Shown here: piece after piece, positions 53,733-63,207 of the stretch
How positions within the stretch are numbered: position 1 is the stretch's first letter
Layout of the letters: every line of letters begins with the position of its first letter
Assembly (NCBI RefSeq): GCF_905163445.1
Contig: NC_053182.1
Coordinates: 18,249,501 to 18,313,500, forward strand
Source of the DNA: Pararge aegeria
Lineage: Eukaryota; Arthropoda; Insecta; Lepidoptera; Nymphalidae
Reading direction: 5' to 3'
Length of the DNA: 64,000 bases
Translations under genes and position numbers: made by a program
The notes under the pieces: generated by a model
What the model saw: the letters and a program-made list of their open reading frames with translations, nothing else
The model's database searches: none
What the model was told of the DNA's origin: nothing

Positions 53733-53915
53733 ATGCAGGCGGGCGGCGGCTGGTTCGTGCCGTGGACTATGGGGCTGCAGAAGTTCGCGGTGGCCCTGCC
53801 CATGGGGGGTGTTGTGCCGCTAGTACCGCCAATGCTGGCGGCACTGCCGCCGGCACCGCCGCCGCTGCGGCTGATCGCACCGCCATTGGCCCACCAATCG
53901 CAGTCCGGCAGAAAG
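53733..53915 (+). CDS. Candidate N-terminal coding exon, unidentified host gene
   Basis: 61 codons beginning MQAGGGWFVPWTMGLQKFA and ending with the charged stretch HQSQSGRK, with a hydrophobic Pro/Leu/Ala-rich middle (VPLVPPMLAALPPAPPPL). The exon is GC-rich (third positions mostly G or C) while both flanks are AT-rich, as expected for coding DNA. It ends in phase 0 at a consensus donor, AAAG followed by GTAAGC. The acceptor with its pyrimidine-rich tract lies at 53612. The start context GCGATGC has a purine at -3. The frame would close five codons later (VSQQ and stop) if not spliced. No domain or family is recognised; the hydrophobic part is proline-rich and not a clear signal peptide. The remaining exons must lie downstream, probably beyond this window. 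It might instead be a GC-rich transposon fragment, but no second copy is seen. Confidence 0.55.
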
Positions 53916-54439
53916 GTAAGCCAGCAATGAAATAAAGAGAAAAGCTAAAAATAGATCATTATGACACTATTGTGCGACGTATGTGTGATAATTAAATCGC
54001 ACGTGGCAAACTAAGTTTTTCAATAATCGCGTAAGGCGTACCATTAAGCTGTTATGTATAAAACAAATCAAAAAGCTAATGTCTTTATAGTAGACATAAA
54101 TGGAGTAAATACGTCTAATTATTCACATAATTGTGACCAATTATATAAAATAGGAGGTAATAATTATTTATTTAAAACAATGCAAAACAATGTATGCTTT
54201 GTACCCTAAGAAAATCTGCATTACACGGATGAACCGTGTCAGTTTTTGAGTCGACATGTATACTTGCAGTGTGGTACAAACATAACTTAATTGGTATTCT
54301 CATAAAACACAAGTGTAGTAAAATAAAGCACACGTATTAAATGTCTTCGATTATGAGTCTTAAAGCTATGTAATAAGGTACATGTTACAAGGTTGTACTT
54401 TTAATGAAAATACATTTATTCATGTTGAGTGTTAAAAAC
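53916..54439. other. No recognised feature (intron if the exon upstream is real)
   Basis: AT-rich sequence, no repeat shared with the window. Confidence 0.45.
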
Positions 54440-54560
54440 AGTGTTTTATTACTTTAAACGCACATAACTTAGAAACGTTAGAGGGTGCGTGCTGGGATTC
54501 GAACTCGGCCCCCTGAAAGTGAAGTCGAGCTCCTACCCACTGTGCTATCACCGCTTCTTC
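54440..54560 (-). mobile_element. SINE A 5' part
   Basis: Reverse copy: ACGCACATAACTTAGAAACG, GGGATTCGAACTCGGCCCC, AGTGAAGTCGAGCTCC and the head GCTATCACCGCTTC. Confidence 0.8.
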
Positions 54561-54799
54561 AGCTTTATTTTAGATACTAGATAGATAGATATATTGCTGT
54601 GAAAATCATCCTATCATTCATCATTTTATTAAAATTGAATGGCAAATCTCGTGTGAATGGCTATACGGAAATAAAGAATGAAAACAATTCCACCTCTGTC
54701 ATGAAAAAAAGAATAATCTCGAGAAAGACGCCACTTGAAAAGGGTTAAAATATTACCTATGGATTAGTGTTGCCCAAATGCAAGAACAAGACGAGACTT

Positions 54800-54920
54800 A
54801 GCCAGTCTTGGTCTTGGTCTTGCGCCAATACACCTGGTCTTGGTCTTGGTCTTGGTCTTGCGCTCCCAGTCTTGGTCTTGGTCTTGGTCTTGCAGCAAGA
54901 GTCTTGCAAGTCTTGCAATT
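54800..54920. repeat. Left GTCTTG hexamer array of the hAT element
   Basis: GTCTTG repeats in runs of two to four, separated by CGCCAATACACCTG, CGCTCCCA and CAGCAAGA. All are in the same direction, starting about 35 bp from the terminus. Confidence 0.9.
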
Positions 54921-55342
54921 ACCTATTAGTCTATTACTATTTATTAAAGTTTACTTTAAATCTTAGAAAAACGTATTAGAATTGGAACATTGTGAGCTTG
55001 AATTAACATAGCCATAGTAAAGATCAAGCAGATTAATAAATAACTGAAGATTTGATAAGAAATTCGAAAAATCAACTGACCTATATGTCGTTTTCCATGG
55101 AAGTAACTGTTTCTTAATAAACATTTATGATTTATAAGCTTACATTTGCTAAAACATGTAAAAAAACAAATTAATTACAATAACTTGACTGTATTTTAAA
55201 GAACAATACTTATCTGTCTAGAAAGAGATTGAACCCTCAACTTATAAGAAATTTAATAAAAGAGTTTTACGATTTATCATTTATTTGAATAAAAAATAAA
55301 ATACAACACAAATCAACAGCTTTATCATTAGGTTATGATACT

Positions 55343-55600
55343 TTATATCAATTCTTTTGACCAAGAATTAATACAAAGTAACCATCTGGCTGACTCATCA
55401 CTTAACCTATTTCTATGTTTTCTAATTACTAATGATGCTTTAGAAAATAACCTCTCAGCAGGTACTGAAGTTGCAGGTATTGAGAGAAAATCACGGGCCA
55501 TTTTCGATAAAATCGGATACTCTGTCTCATGCGTCCTCCACCAATCTAAAATCACCAATCTGAAACTTATTTATTCTTTGGAACACCTGTAGGTACTCTT
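55343..55600 (-). pseudogene. hAT transposase C-terminal dimerisation domain remnant
   Basis: The frame reads VILDWWRTHETEYPILSKMA, then DFLSIPATSVPAERLFSKAS, then VIRKHRNRLSDESARWLLCI, then NSW and a stop at 55343. This is the hAT family dimerisation region (WW..., A-R-D-(Y/F)-L-(S/A)-I-P-A-(T/S)-S-(V/A)-P-(A/S)-E-R-x-F-S and N-R-L). In intact transposases of about 600 residues it is the last 80-90 residues and contains the third catalytic acidic residue, here within PAERLFS. The DNA-binding BED finger and most of the RNase H-like core are deleted. There is no in-frame ATG at the start; the reading extends only a few codons upstream of ILDWW. No stop interrupts the preserved part, which suggests a recent deletion. 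Confidence 0.85.
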
Positions 55601-56004
55601 AAAATTCGAAATTATTTTGCATGAATAGTGTCAAATGTTATGATTTCGGCGCGGCGGCAACGATTGTTTTAGATTTCAAAAGAAGCCGCCGGCGCGTGTA
55701 TCATAACCATGTACTTCCGAAAAGCGGCAAATTTCTTTGAGAAGTAAGTACAAAACCTTTGATGCCGCATTATCAAAGTGCCGATGGTTAAAACATAACT
55801 ATGCATGCACTCAGTTTGATTTTAATAGATATTTTTTTATTCGCTATGTTTATGGTATTAGTCGTAATGCGCATAGGTCCAGTTTTTCATATTCTTTGAT
55901 ATAGTTTTTTGCGTCTCATAGAATTCCTAAGCGTACCTACCTACCTATACACCGAACTGTTACACCTAACTACTCCGTGAAATAGCGCTAAGTCCTAGCT
56001 GCAA

Positions 56005-56158
56005 GACGCAAGAGTCTTGCAGGCTATGTCTTGTTCTTGCTCAAGTCTTGCACGGTCAGTCTTGGTCTTGGTCTTGCTAAAAATACGCGGTCTTGTTCTT
56101 GGTCTTGGTCTTGCAAAAACGCAAGAACAAGACCAAGACTGCAAGACCAAGACTGAAT
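56005..56158. repeat. Right GTCTTG/CAAGAC array of the hAT element
   Basis: GTCTTG and GTTCTTG units face GCAAGAACAAGACCAAGAC in inverted order near 56095-56158, so this side can fold on itself. A further AAGACGCAAGAGTCTTGCAGG palindromic piece lies at about 56004. Confidence 0.88.
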
Positions 56159-56184
56159 TTGGGCAACACTACTATGGATGGATG

Positions 56185-56530
56185 TAGAAGGTTTCCTTCC
56201 TTTTTATTAAGGTTTTCGACTGGGTGCCGATCTATCTGTTGCAGTGGTGAGCGCTGCGTTCTTGCAAGTGGGAGGACTCGGGTTCGATGCCCAGCGGGGG
56301 ATATTTATTCATTAGCAACAAATCACCGGCCCACTACAGGGCACGGGTCTGATGTCCGAATAAAAAGAGTTTAAGCGGTAGTCCATCAAGTCCAAGTGCG
56401 AATTGGTAGACTTCACAGGCTATCTCTGCTTCAATAGTAAGTGATATTTTAACTTAAAACGCACATAACTCCGAAAAGAAAAAGGTAGAATCGAAGTCGT
56501 TCGTCCCCCCAAAGAGAAGCCAAAGCCTTG
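56185..56530. mobile_element. tRNA-like SINE head plus reversed SINE A pieces
   Basis: CAGTGGTGAGCGCTGCG and CGGGTTCGATGCCCAGCGG (A and B boxes) are followed by ACAAATCACCGGCCCACTAC and AGTCCATCAAGTCC (SINE A 3' end, reverse), then AAAACGCACATAACTCCG (SINE A middle, reverse). A mosaic of fragments. Confidence 0.55.
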
Positions 56531-56534
56531 CCCA

Positions 56535-56765
56535 CTGGGCTTTTGGCCGTGGCTAGTTACCATCCTTCCGACACAAACGTGCCGCTAAGCGATTTAATGT
56601 TCCGGTGCGATGTCCCGTAGAAACCGATTTGGGACATGACTACCATACTCCCTAACAGATTAGCCCGCTACTATCTTAGACTGCATCATCGCTTACCACC
56701 AGGTGAGATTGCAGTCAAGGGCTAACTTGTAGTGGAATAAAAATAAAAAAATAAAAACCGCTTTA
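56535..56765 (+). mobile_element. SINE C, headless
   Basis: TTTGGCCGTGGCTAGTTACC, TTCCGGTGCGATGTCCCG, CATACTCCCTAACAGATTAG, AGGTGAGATTGCAGTCAAGG and an A-rich tail. Confidence 0.82.
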
Positions 56766-56951
56766 GATATTGTGACATTCATAATTAAATAAAAAAAACT
56801 CTGTGTGAACCGTGGTTTCGCGTAGGTGCTCAGCGAAATACCCACCTAAAAATCACTGTCTTCAATACTTCTAAAAATATTTTCAACATGAACAATCTAA
56901 ATAGCCAGACTAAAGTCCTCTTCTAACGGGAACCACGTTGGGCAGACCGTT

Positions 56952-57095
56952 CAGTGGCGTACATACAGGGTATGCACAGGGTATGCAGATGACATAAAAT
57001 AAAGAAAATCTCCAGTAAAAATTTAAAAAAACCTAAGAATAGACATTGTAAGAGTTATTAAAAGCCTACCCTTAAGTATTTATAACTCACAACAC
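56952..57095. mobile_element. hAT-type MITE, 3' end missing
   Basis: Starts CAGTGGCGTACATACAGGG and GGTATGCACAGGGTATGCAG, then the palindromic interior (AATAGACATTGTAAGAG, AAAGCCTACCCTTAAGTA). The right terminal inverted repeat is missing, so no target duplication can be read. Same family as 33947. Confidence 0.7.
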
Positions 57096-57639
57096 CGGTG
57101 ACAACTGTGTACTGATCTGACGTCACTGCACTGCTAAAAAAAACAATTTAAAAAAGAATCAAACCCTTACATGCGCGTTCTATGATTTTTCCTTTCTATA
57201 TTTAATCCTGCTCAGAGTTGTTACTATTACGAATGCAATTTTATTTTCCAGTCGCAATAACTATCGCAAACACCTGCTGCTTGCTACCTTTAAATGGTAA
57301 ACTCTCATTATCCATATATTTTCAAGACATCGCGCACTGCAATGTTTGTTTAAGATGTCTAGTTTTTTACCGCCCTTTTAAGTGAAGTTACGACAGTGAC
57401 ACCTACAAGGGACAGATATTCTAGGTTTCAGTGTCTCTCAATTTAAAAATTTATTACCCACATCAGATCTTGTAGAAATAAAACTAGTAACTGGCTTCGG
57501 TATAACCTATATTTAATGAGGTTAAACCGGTTCCGTGATAGTTTCGTTCTGATTCAAAGTAATGCGAGCCTAAGCAAGTTCGCCCATCGCGAACATAATC
57601 GGTCAGTCAACCCAGTCAACGCTCACACATAGAAACCTT
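57096..57639. other. No recognised feature
   Basis: No supported gene or repeat. Confidence 0.45.
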
Positions 57640-57679
57640 TCATTAACCGGTTAGTAATTTTTGTTTAATAATGCCACTT

Positions 57680-57785
57680 GTATGCATCGAAACCGGTCCG
57701 CGGGTCGCGGGTTCCGCGATCCGCGGCGCGAGCGTGACTTACGTGGCCGGCACTAGCATTCACGCATCGGCGGTCTCAGTGCATC
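57680..57785. other. CpG-rich island, possible first exon or promoter
   Basis: CpG-dense sequence (GGTCCGCGGGTCGCGGGTTCC, GATCCGCGGCGCGAGCGTGAC, GTGGCCGGCAC) in AT-rich surroundings. On the minus strand CCGGCCAC is followed by GTAAGTCACG, a consensus donor, but all minus frames upstream of it hit stops, so any exon there would be untranslated. A plus-strand frame from 57671 (MPLVCIETGPRVAGSAIRG) is open through it without a donor. No copy elsewhere. Confidence 0.4.
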
Positions 57786-58499
57786 TACCACAATTTCAAT
57801 ACATAATCTTTTATACAGTCCAATATCTCTACACAACATTTTCATGTATATACACAACATTTTGGTCCTTCGAGCTTAAGTGAAGTTTTTTTACATGGTT
57901 TAGTGGTACAATGCTTACCGCTTACTTACTTCCTACCAAATTTAAATAACGGAGGGCTTCGGTTGCGTATTTTTGCGGCTACTTCGGTTCGTGTTACGGC
58001 CTTTGTCCATCGGGTTATCGGAACCCTAGCCGCCAAAATGTATATTATTACATTAATTTCGTAATTGTTTTAGTCAAAGCTACAGTAGCTTACACTTTTC
58101 TGCGCTAGCGGATATTGTCGATGAAATCTATAAAAGTGGTTGTACTGTATACACGCCACTGTTGAGTAAGGTCACAGTGAATCAATATAAACTAATAGCC
58201 TAACAAATCTGGGTTAAAATAATTAAACCGGCCCTGACTAGTACTAGGAACACGCTAGGTCAAAGAAGCACTATACTTCAAGCATTTAGAGCGTACGGCA
58301 TACACATTTACTATTCAAACGAATCAAATCAGCTCATTCATTCAACTGATCGGTTATTTGATTAGCCACACATGTGTGACGTCATAGTGGTATGTATTTT
58401 GTTTAATTCTGAAATGTTTAAAATTAAAAAAATACGACCAGTGTAGTTCTTCAATCTAGGTTGATGAATATGACATATAATCATTTTCAACTAATTATT
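57786..58499. other. No recognised feature
   Basis: No supported gene or repeat. Confidence 0.45.
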
Positions 58500-58700
58500 T
58501 CCCACAACTGGAGAGTGTTTGTATGATGAACATGAATCTTTTTCAGTGTCTGGGTGTCCATCTGTATATTATAAGTATTTATGTGTATTATATTCATAAA
58601 AAAATATTCATCAGCTATCTCAGTACCCATAACACAAGCTACGCTTACTTTGGGGCTAGATGGCGATGTGTGTATTGTCGTAGTATATTTATATTATTAT
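58500..58700 (+). mobile_element. SINE B, headless
   Basis: TTCCCACAACTGGAGAGTG, TTTTTCAGTGTCTGGGTG, ATAACACAAGCTACGCTTAC, GGGCTAGATGGCGATGTGTG and a TATTATTATATT tail. Confidence 0.82.
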
Positions 58701-58764
58701 TATATTATATATTTATCGGTCAACTCCAGGCAACCGGTTTCCTCTCATAATGAGGAGAGCTTAG

Positions 58765-59245
58765 GCCATTTAACTTGCAGTGCAATATACTAGACTACAT
58801 AAAATAAGTAATTCATTTAAAGGAAATTGTATACAATTTTACAATAAATTACCAGTTAATATATTGGAGATGTCTCTGAAAAAGTTCAAAGTTTGTATTA
58901 AACGTAAGCTTATAGATACGTCCTATTATAGTATTAAGGACTACGTCAACGATAGAAATGCTTGGGTGTAAATTATTGCTCTAACCAGGTTGCTTCTTTA
59001 ATAGTTTTTAAAGGACAATGTGAGATGGTGATAACAAAAAAAAACAACCGGCTTAGTTTGTTGTGGGCTTCTTCTTAGACCAGGGCGCGTTTGGAACCCT
59101 CGTAGCTTTAGTTTTAAGTTGACGAATTTATTTATCGCCATCAACCCACTCCTATGTCATATTTTACATGTAATGTACGCATCAAAAGTGCCATCTATTT
59201 GCCTATTTGAATAAAGAAATATTTGACTTTGACTTTGACTTTGAC
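58765..59245 (+). mobile_element. CR1/Jockey-type LINE 3' end, TTGACTTTGA-tail subtype
   Basis: Keeps the ORF C-terminus (58780-58971) and the full 3' region: GAGATGGTGATAACAAAAAA, TTAGACCAGGGCGCGTTTGG, AACCCTCGTAGCTTTAG, TAATGTACGCATCAAAAGTG, ending TTGACTTTGACTTTGACTTTGAC. It is the best-preserved copy of this subtype. Confidence 0.8.
58780..58971 (+). pseudogene. LINE ORF2 C-terminal fragment
   Basis: Reads QYTRLHKISNSFKGNCIQFY, NKLPVNILEMSLKKFKVCIK and YYSIKDYVNDRNAWV with a stop. It lies downstream of the reverse transcriptase core, so it carries no catalytic motif. It matches the copy at 7786-7977 residue by residue through most of its length, confirming both as remnants of related ORFs. 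Confidence 0.75.
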
Positions 59246-59247
59246 AT

Positions 59248-59440
59248 AGTCGACCACGCTGGTTAAGTGCGGGCTGTAAGACTTCACTCACCTTTGAGAG
59301 CGTTATGAAGAACTGTTTGGCATGCAGGCGAAGTTAATCACCAATCCGCACTTGGGCAGCGTGGTGGATCGCAGCCTAAGCACTTCTCATTCGGAGACAA
59401 TGCCCCATAGTGGGCCGCCAATGGGTTTTAAAATGACAGA
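59248..59440. mobile_element. SINE A fragments, partly reversed
   Basis: GTCGACCACGCTGGTTAAG and CACCTTTGAGAGCGTTATG (reverse) switch near 59340 to ATCCGCACTTGGGCAGCGTG and GTGGTGGATCGCAGCC (forward). An inverted pair of partial copies. Confidence 0.6.
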
Positions 59441-59462
59441 GCAGGGTAGCTTGTACCACATT

Positions 59463-59792
59463 CATCATCATCATATCAACCCATTATCGGTCCACTACAG
59501 AACACGAGTCTCCTCCCACATTGAGAAGGTTTTAAGGCCGTGGTGGAACCACGTGGGCCGTGCCCAGTGCTGTTTGGTGGACTTCACACACCTTTGAGAA
59601 CATTATGGAGAACTCTCAGGTATGCAGGTTACCTCACGATGTTTTCCTTCATCGTTGAAGCAAGTGATATTTTAATTACTTAAAACGTAATCGCACTTAG
59701 CGAAAAGATAGATGTGCGTGCTGGGATTCGAACTCGCCCACACTAAAGTGAAGTCGAAGTCTTACCCTACCTACTGTGCTATGAGCGCTCCT
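59463..59792 (-). mobile_element. SINE A, near full length
   Basis: Tail CATCATCATATCAACCC, body ACACGAGTCTCCTCCCAC, TTTGAGAACATTATGGAGAAC and CACGATGTTTTCCTTCATCG, B box GGGATTCGAACTCGCCC and head ending TGTGCTATGAGCGCTC. Confidence 0.83.
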
Positions 59793-60171
59793 ATCGAACG
59801 AAGTGTGTCGAATGAACGATCTAAAACCACTATCTGACCGCTCTCGGACCCCAAAGCGACTTCGTCTGAGACTATTAATGGGACGCTCTATATATTCCAA
59901 CCTACTATTAACATATTAGCAAATCAAACTGAATTAAACTAATCGGCCATAATCTAATCAGCGAATACGTACATTTAATCCATAATTTGATTAGTGTCTA
60001 CATGTAGGGCGTTGTTAGAGACAGTAAAGGTCCCCAGCCGAGACCCTTGTCGAGCGACTCCCTTGTACCTCTCAAAGGCATTTAAATATTCGATGCGCAA
60101 CATGTCTCGTAAGTCTCGTTATCTATTTGACAAATGAACTTGGCTGTGTTATACACGGGCTACCATGTTTG
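59793..60171. other. No recognised feature
   Basis: No supported gene or repeat. Confidence 0.45.
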
Positions 60172-60840
60172 ACGGCCGTTTGGCACAGTGGGCAGTAGCC
60201 CTGCTTACTGAGCCCAAGGTTAAGAGGGTTCGATTCTCACAACTTTATTATTATTATATTAATGTTTGTATGATAAACGTCAATGTTTTTAGTGCCTTTT
60301 GGTGTTTATATATATAATATCCCTATCCCTACTAATATTATAAATGTCAATGTAAGTTTGCTTGTTAAGCTTTCACGCAGAGTTCTTAGAAGTGTTAGAA
60401 GTAATATAGGATACTTTTTATCCCGACCTTGAGCTCGGTTCCTTTGGGAGAGGGAATGAGTGTTTGACGATTTTACACCATAACTCCGAAAAATTATAAC
60501 CGATTTAAATAATTATTTTTGTACTATAGAGGTTATAATATGTGTTTAATTTTACGCAAACTTAGGTTGCAGATATAGGACAGAACTCCTCAGCGGACAC
60601 TAGTAAACCCCTCATTTAAGGCTTAGCGATACTGAATACTTGATTTTTTTTTTACATCTACAACTAAATTTAATGCCACATCAAAAAACAAAATCAAACG
60701 CAGACGAAGTCGCGGGCATCAGCTAGTATTTTATAAATATTTATGTATTCAATTCACAAAATATTAATCAGCTATTTTAGTACCCATTACGCAAGCTATC
60801 GTCTCAAGACATTAATAAATATATTTATGTATTGGGGCAA
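60172..60840 (+). mobile_element. SINE B split by a Helitron-like insertion
   Basis: Left part 60172-60319: GACGGCCGTTTGGCACAGTG, GGGTTCGATTCTCACAAC, GTGCCTTTTGGTGTTTATA. Right part 60727-60840: TATTTTATAAATATTTATG, TTTTAGTACCCATTACGC. The interruption is the element at 60320-60726, so the SINE is older. Confidence 0.85.
60320..60726 (+). mobile_element. Lep1-like non-autonomous Helitron, complete
   Basis: 407 bp, TCCCTATCCCTACTAATATT to GGGCATCAGCTAG, inserted between A and T with no duplication. It matches 47671-48106 at both ends and along the interior, with a few small deletions and insertions between the two. Confidence 0.85.
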
Positions 60841-60949
60841 ATTTTCTTACAATATCCAATTAATTAGTCAAGGTTATATATAATTATTTTTCTCATACCA
60901 ACCATAGATTTAGATGTCATATCTATGTCAATGATTTTTTCTCCTCAAA

Positions 60950-61206
60950 GTTAGCCCTAGATTGCAATTTAATGTGGTTGTAAGTTATGATGCAGTCTAG
61001 GATGGCTGCGGCTAACCTGTTACGGATATGCCATTTAATAAAACCGATACCGGCTCTATGAGGTACCTCATCGTTTCTACGCGGCATCACTTCCAAACGC
61101 TAAATCGCTTGGCGGCACCGCTTTAAAATTGTGCCCGCCGGGAATTGAACCAGACCTCCCACTTAGAAGGCCCCAGCATTCACCACTGCACCAGGGAGGT
61201 CTTCGA
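60950..61206 (-). mobile_element. SINE C, near full length
   Basis: Reverse copy: AAAGTTAGCCCTAGATTGC, TGATGCAGTCTAGGATGGC, CGTTTCTACGCGGCATC, GGAATTGAACCAGACCTCC (B box) and CACTGCACCAGGGAGGTC (head). Confidence 0.8.
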
Positions 61207-61869
61207 ATGCAGCAGGCGATTGTTGCCCTTTGGTTCCGTCAATCAATTCTTAATCCGTTGAATTATTTTTTCGCCTAGTGGTTATTTAACTCGTGGTTAG
61301 AACAGTAATTTTTGAAACATACACACTGTCCATGTTATTCGGATGTCACTCTATATTTGAGTGAAATATATTTTCATACACAATTACAGCTCTATAATAA
61401 TTCATTGATTCATACAAAACTTTAAGTCGTTCAGCCAGTATTAGCTTGGAAAAAGTAAACATGAATCTTGACAAAGCACAAGCAGATACCCCTTGTTTCT
61501 TTATTAAGACTGTGACAATAAAAAACTATCACGCCGTTATGCGATGACAAGTTTATTTTTTGAATTATTACACTCCTCGCGTAGGTGAAATGTGGCTCTT
61601 GTAAAACTTGCTTTAGATTCATAGAAACACTTTCGATACAATAGATAATAAATATTATATGCCAGACAAATTAAACGCTGCGTTATTTGTTGCGGGATTT
61701 TATCTTGACATCGGACTTATTTATTAGGTAGCCATTCATTATCACATCATATTCATTAAGAAATAGAGCGATTATGACTTACGATTGCAACTATGAATAT
61801 TTCTCAAATATGCATGCTTAAAGAAACGAAGGCCAAAATCGTTTTCCTGAAAATTGAGTTATTTATTAC
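61207..61869. other. No recognised feature
   Basis: No supported gene or repeat. A minus-strand frame at 61431-61622 has no domain. Confidence 0.45.
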
Positions 61870-62093
61870 GAATGCAGCGTGATAGCCTAGTGGCTAGGGC
61901 TTCGGCTGCACTTTCGGTGGGCCGAGTTCGAATCGTGAGGAAACCTGCATGCCTGAGAGCTCTTCATATTGATCTCGAAGGCGTGTGGAGTCCACCAATC
62001 CGCACTAGGCCAGCGTGGTGGATTACGGCCTTAGCCCTTCTCATCGTGGAAGGAGAACCGTGCCCTGTAATGGGTTGATAGGATGATGTGACA
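61870..62093 (+). mobile_element. SINE A with internal deletion
   Basis: Head AGCGTGATAGCCTAGTGGC, CACTTTCGGTGGGCCGAG and B box GTTCGAATCGTGAGG, where the B box runs directly into GTGAGGAAACCTGCATGCC: about 100 bp of body are deleted. 3' end AATGGGTTGATAGGATGATG. Confidence 0.8.
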
Positions 62094-62249
62094 AACTTAT
62101 ATGGAAAAAAGTTATAGTAAGAAGTATAACTTTTTTTCAAACTAGGGTAGGCTAATACACACTAGTGATAGAAATAAGGAGCAATGCCTAGTTTATTAAA
62201 AACTGGAAATAGGCAATATTAGGCACTTTATTTCAGCAAAAGAAACCGC

Positions 62250-62300
62250 TAATAAATATCAGAAGTCCTATATTTAATTTAGGACTTCTGATATTTATTA
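62250..62300. repeat. Perfect 21-bp inverted repeat, 9-base loop
   Basis: Arms 62250-62270 and 62280-62300 are exact reverse complements (inner AGAAGTCCTA, outer TAATAAATATC); loop TATTTAATT. No element family is recognised around it. Confidence 0.92.
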
Positions 62301-62784
62301 CTAAAAGAATAATCTTGAAAGTCTACAACAAACCAAATGGGAATACATACACAGCTAATGACATCTTTAACGGCTAATTTATTGCTTAATAAATATGTTA
62401 GCGTCTATTGTAAAAACGTCGGACCCGCCCGTTTGTTTTATTGAATTCATTGATATAGAATACCGAAGATACTCAGTAAGAATAGTACTCTCACCTATTA
62501 AGTGTCACAATTCGTATACACAAGAGCTTTTTAAAAATATTATGTGACTTCAATTTATATCGTTAGTGTTTTTTTTTAAATGGAATACGACTATTTATTA
62601 TTCAATGTGCACTAAAAGCTGCTTTAGTATCGAACTCATTATATTTGTTAATTAACCCATAGCACGGTATAGGTACCCACATTACATCTCACGCGATGAT
62701 TATGTATGTTAAAAAATAGATCTTTTCCTAAATTTCGGATCTGTTCTCAGAGTTCTTCGAGCAAGCGTTTACTTATTCTATTGG

Positions 62785-63150
62785 ATAGAAGCAGGCGTTA
62801 CTTTGTGCAATTCCATAATGTATTTTGAAAATTAAACTTAATTTTCAAAATACACTCGAAATGGAAAATTATACTTAATTTTCAATATCGACTCGGCGAA
62901 AAGCAGGATAATATGTATGGTGTTTTCATAATATATATCTTCAGGAGATGAATAATTTAAATTTATTCATTTCAAATGCAACATCTCTTGAGGATGCTCC
63001 GGTGTCGGAGCGAAACGTGCGTAGAGAGTACATTGCCAAAGATCTGTTTGGTGTGGAGTACAAACGTTGAAGAAATTATAAATTACACCATACAGATTCG
63101 CGTGCTTTTCGCGAAGTATAGCAAATTAAGCTTAATGTTCATTAATTTAC
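62785..63150 (+). repeat. Interspersed repeat, family D
   Basis: GGATAGAAGCAGGCGTTACTT at the start; the hairpin motif GCTCCGGTGTCGGAGC followed by GAAACGTGCGTAG; AAGATCTGTTTGGTGTGG; GAAGAAATTATAAATTACAC; TAAGCTTAATGTTC. The longest copy of family D in the window. Class unknown. Confidence 0.7.
62819..62854. repeat. Perfect 15-bp inverted repeat inside family D
   Basis: TGTATTTTGAAAATT at 62819-62833 and AATTTTCAAAATACA at 62840-62854, loop AAACTT. A second small inverted pair, GAAAATT and AATTTTC, follows at 62864-62883. Confidence 0.88.
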
Positions 63151-63189
63151 TTACTCTCTCCTGTTTGTTTCTTTTGATTTGATAATATA

Positions 63190-63207
63190 GTTAGTTAGTT
63201 AGTTAAG
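63190..63207. repeat. TAGT tetranucleotide microsatellite
   Basis: TAGTTAGTTAGTTAGTTA, about four and a half units. Confidence 0.95.

Larger units (their letters stand above)
54765..56171 (-). mobile_element. hAT transposon, deletion derivative, exact 8-bp duplication
   Basis: 1407 bp. The left end is TAGTGTTGCCCAAATGCAAG; the right end read in reverse is TAGTGTTGCCCAAATTCAG, a 15-bp perfect terminal inverted repeat. It is flanked by CTATGGAT at 54757-54764 and 56172-56179. Both subterminal regions are filled with GTCTTG hexamers (54810-54915; 56010-56155, partly inverted as CAAGAC). The interior keeps only the end of a hAT transposase on the minus strand. It is non-autonomous. Confidence 0.92.

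Noticed and set aside
55335..55592. Plus-strand 85-codon frame
   Set aside because: It is the antisense of the hAT dimerisation domain, which has clear family motifs on the minus strand.
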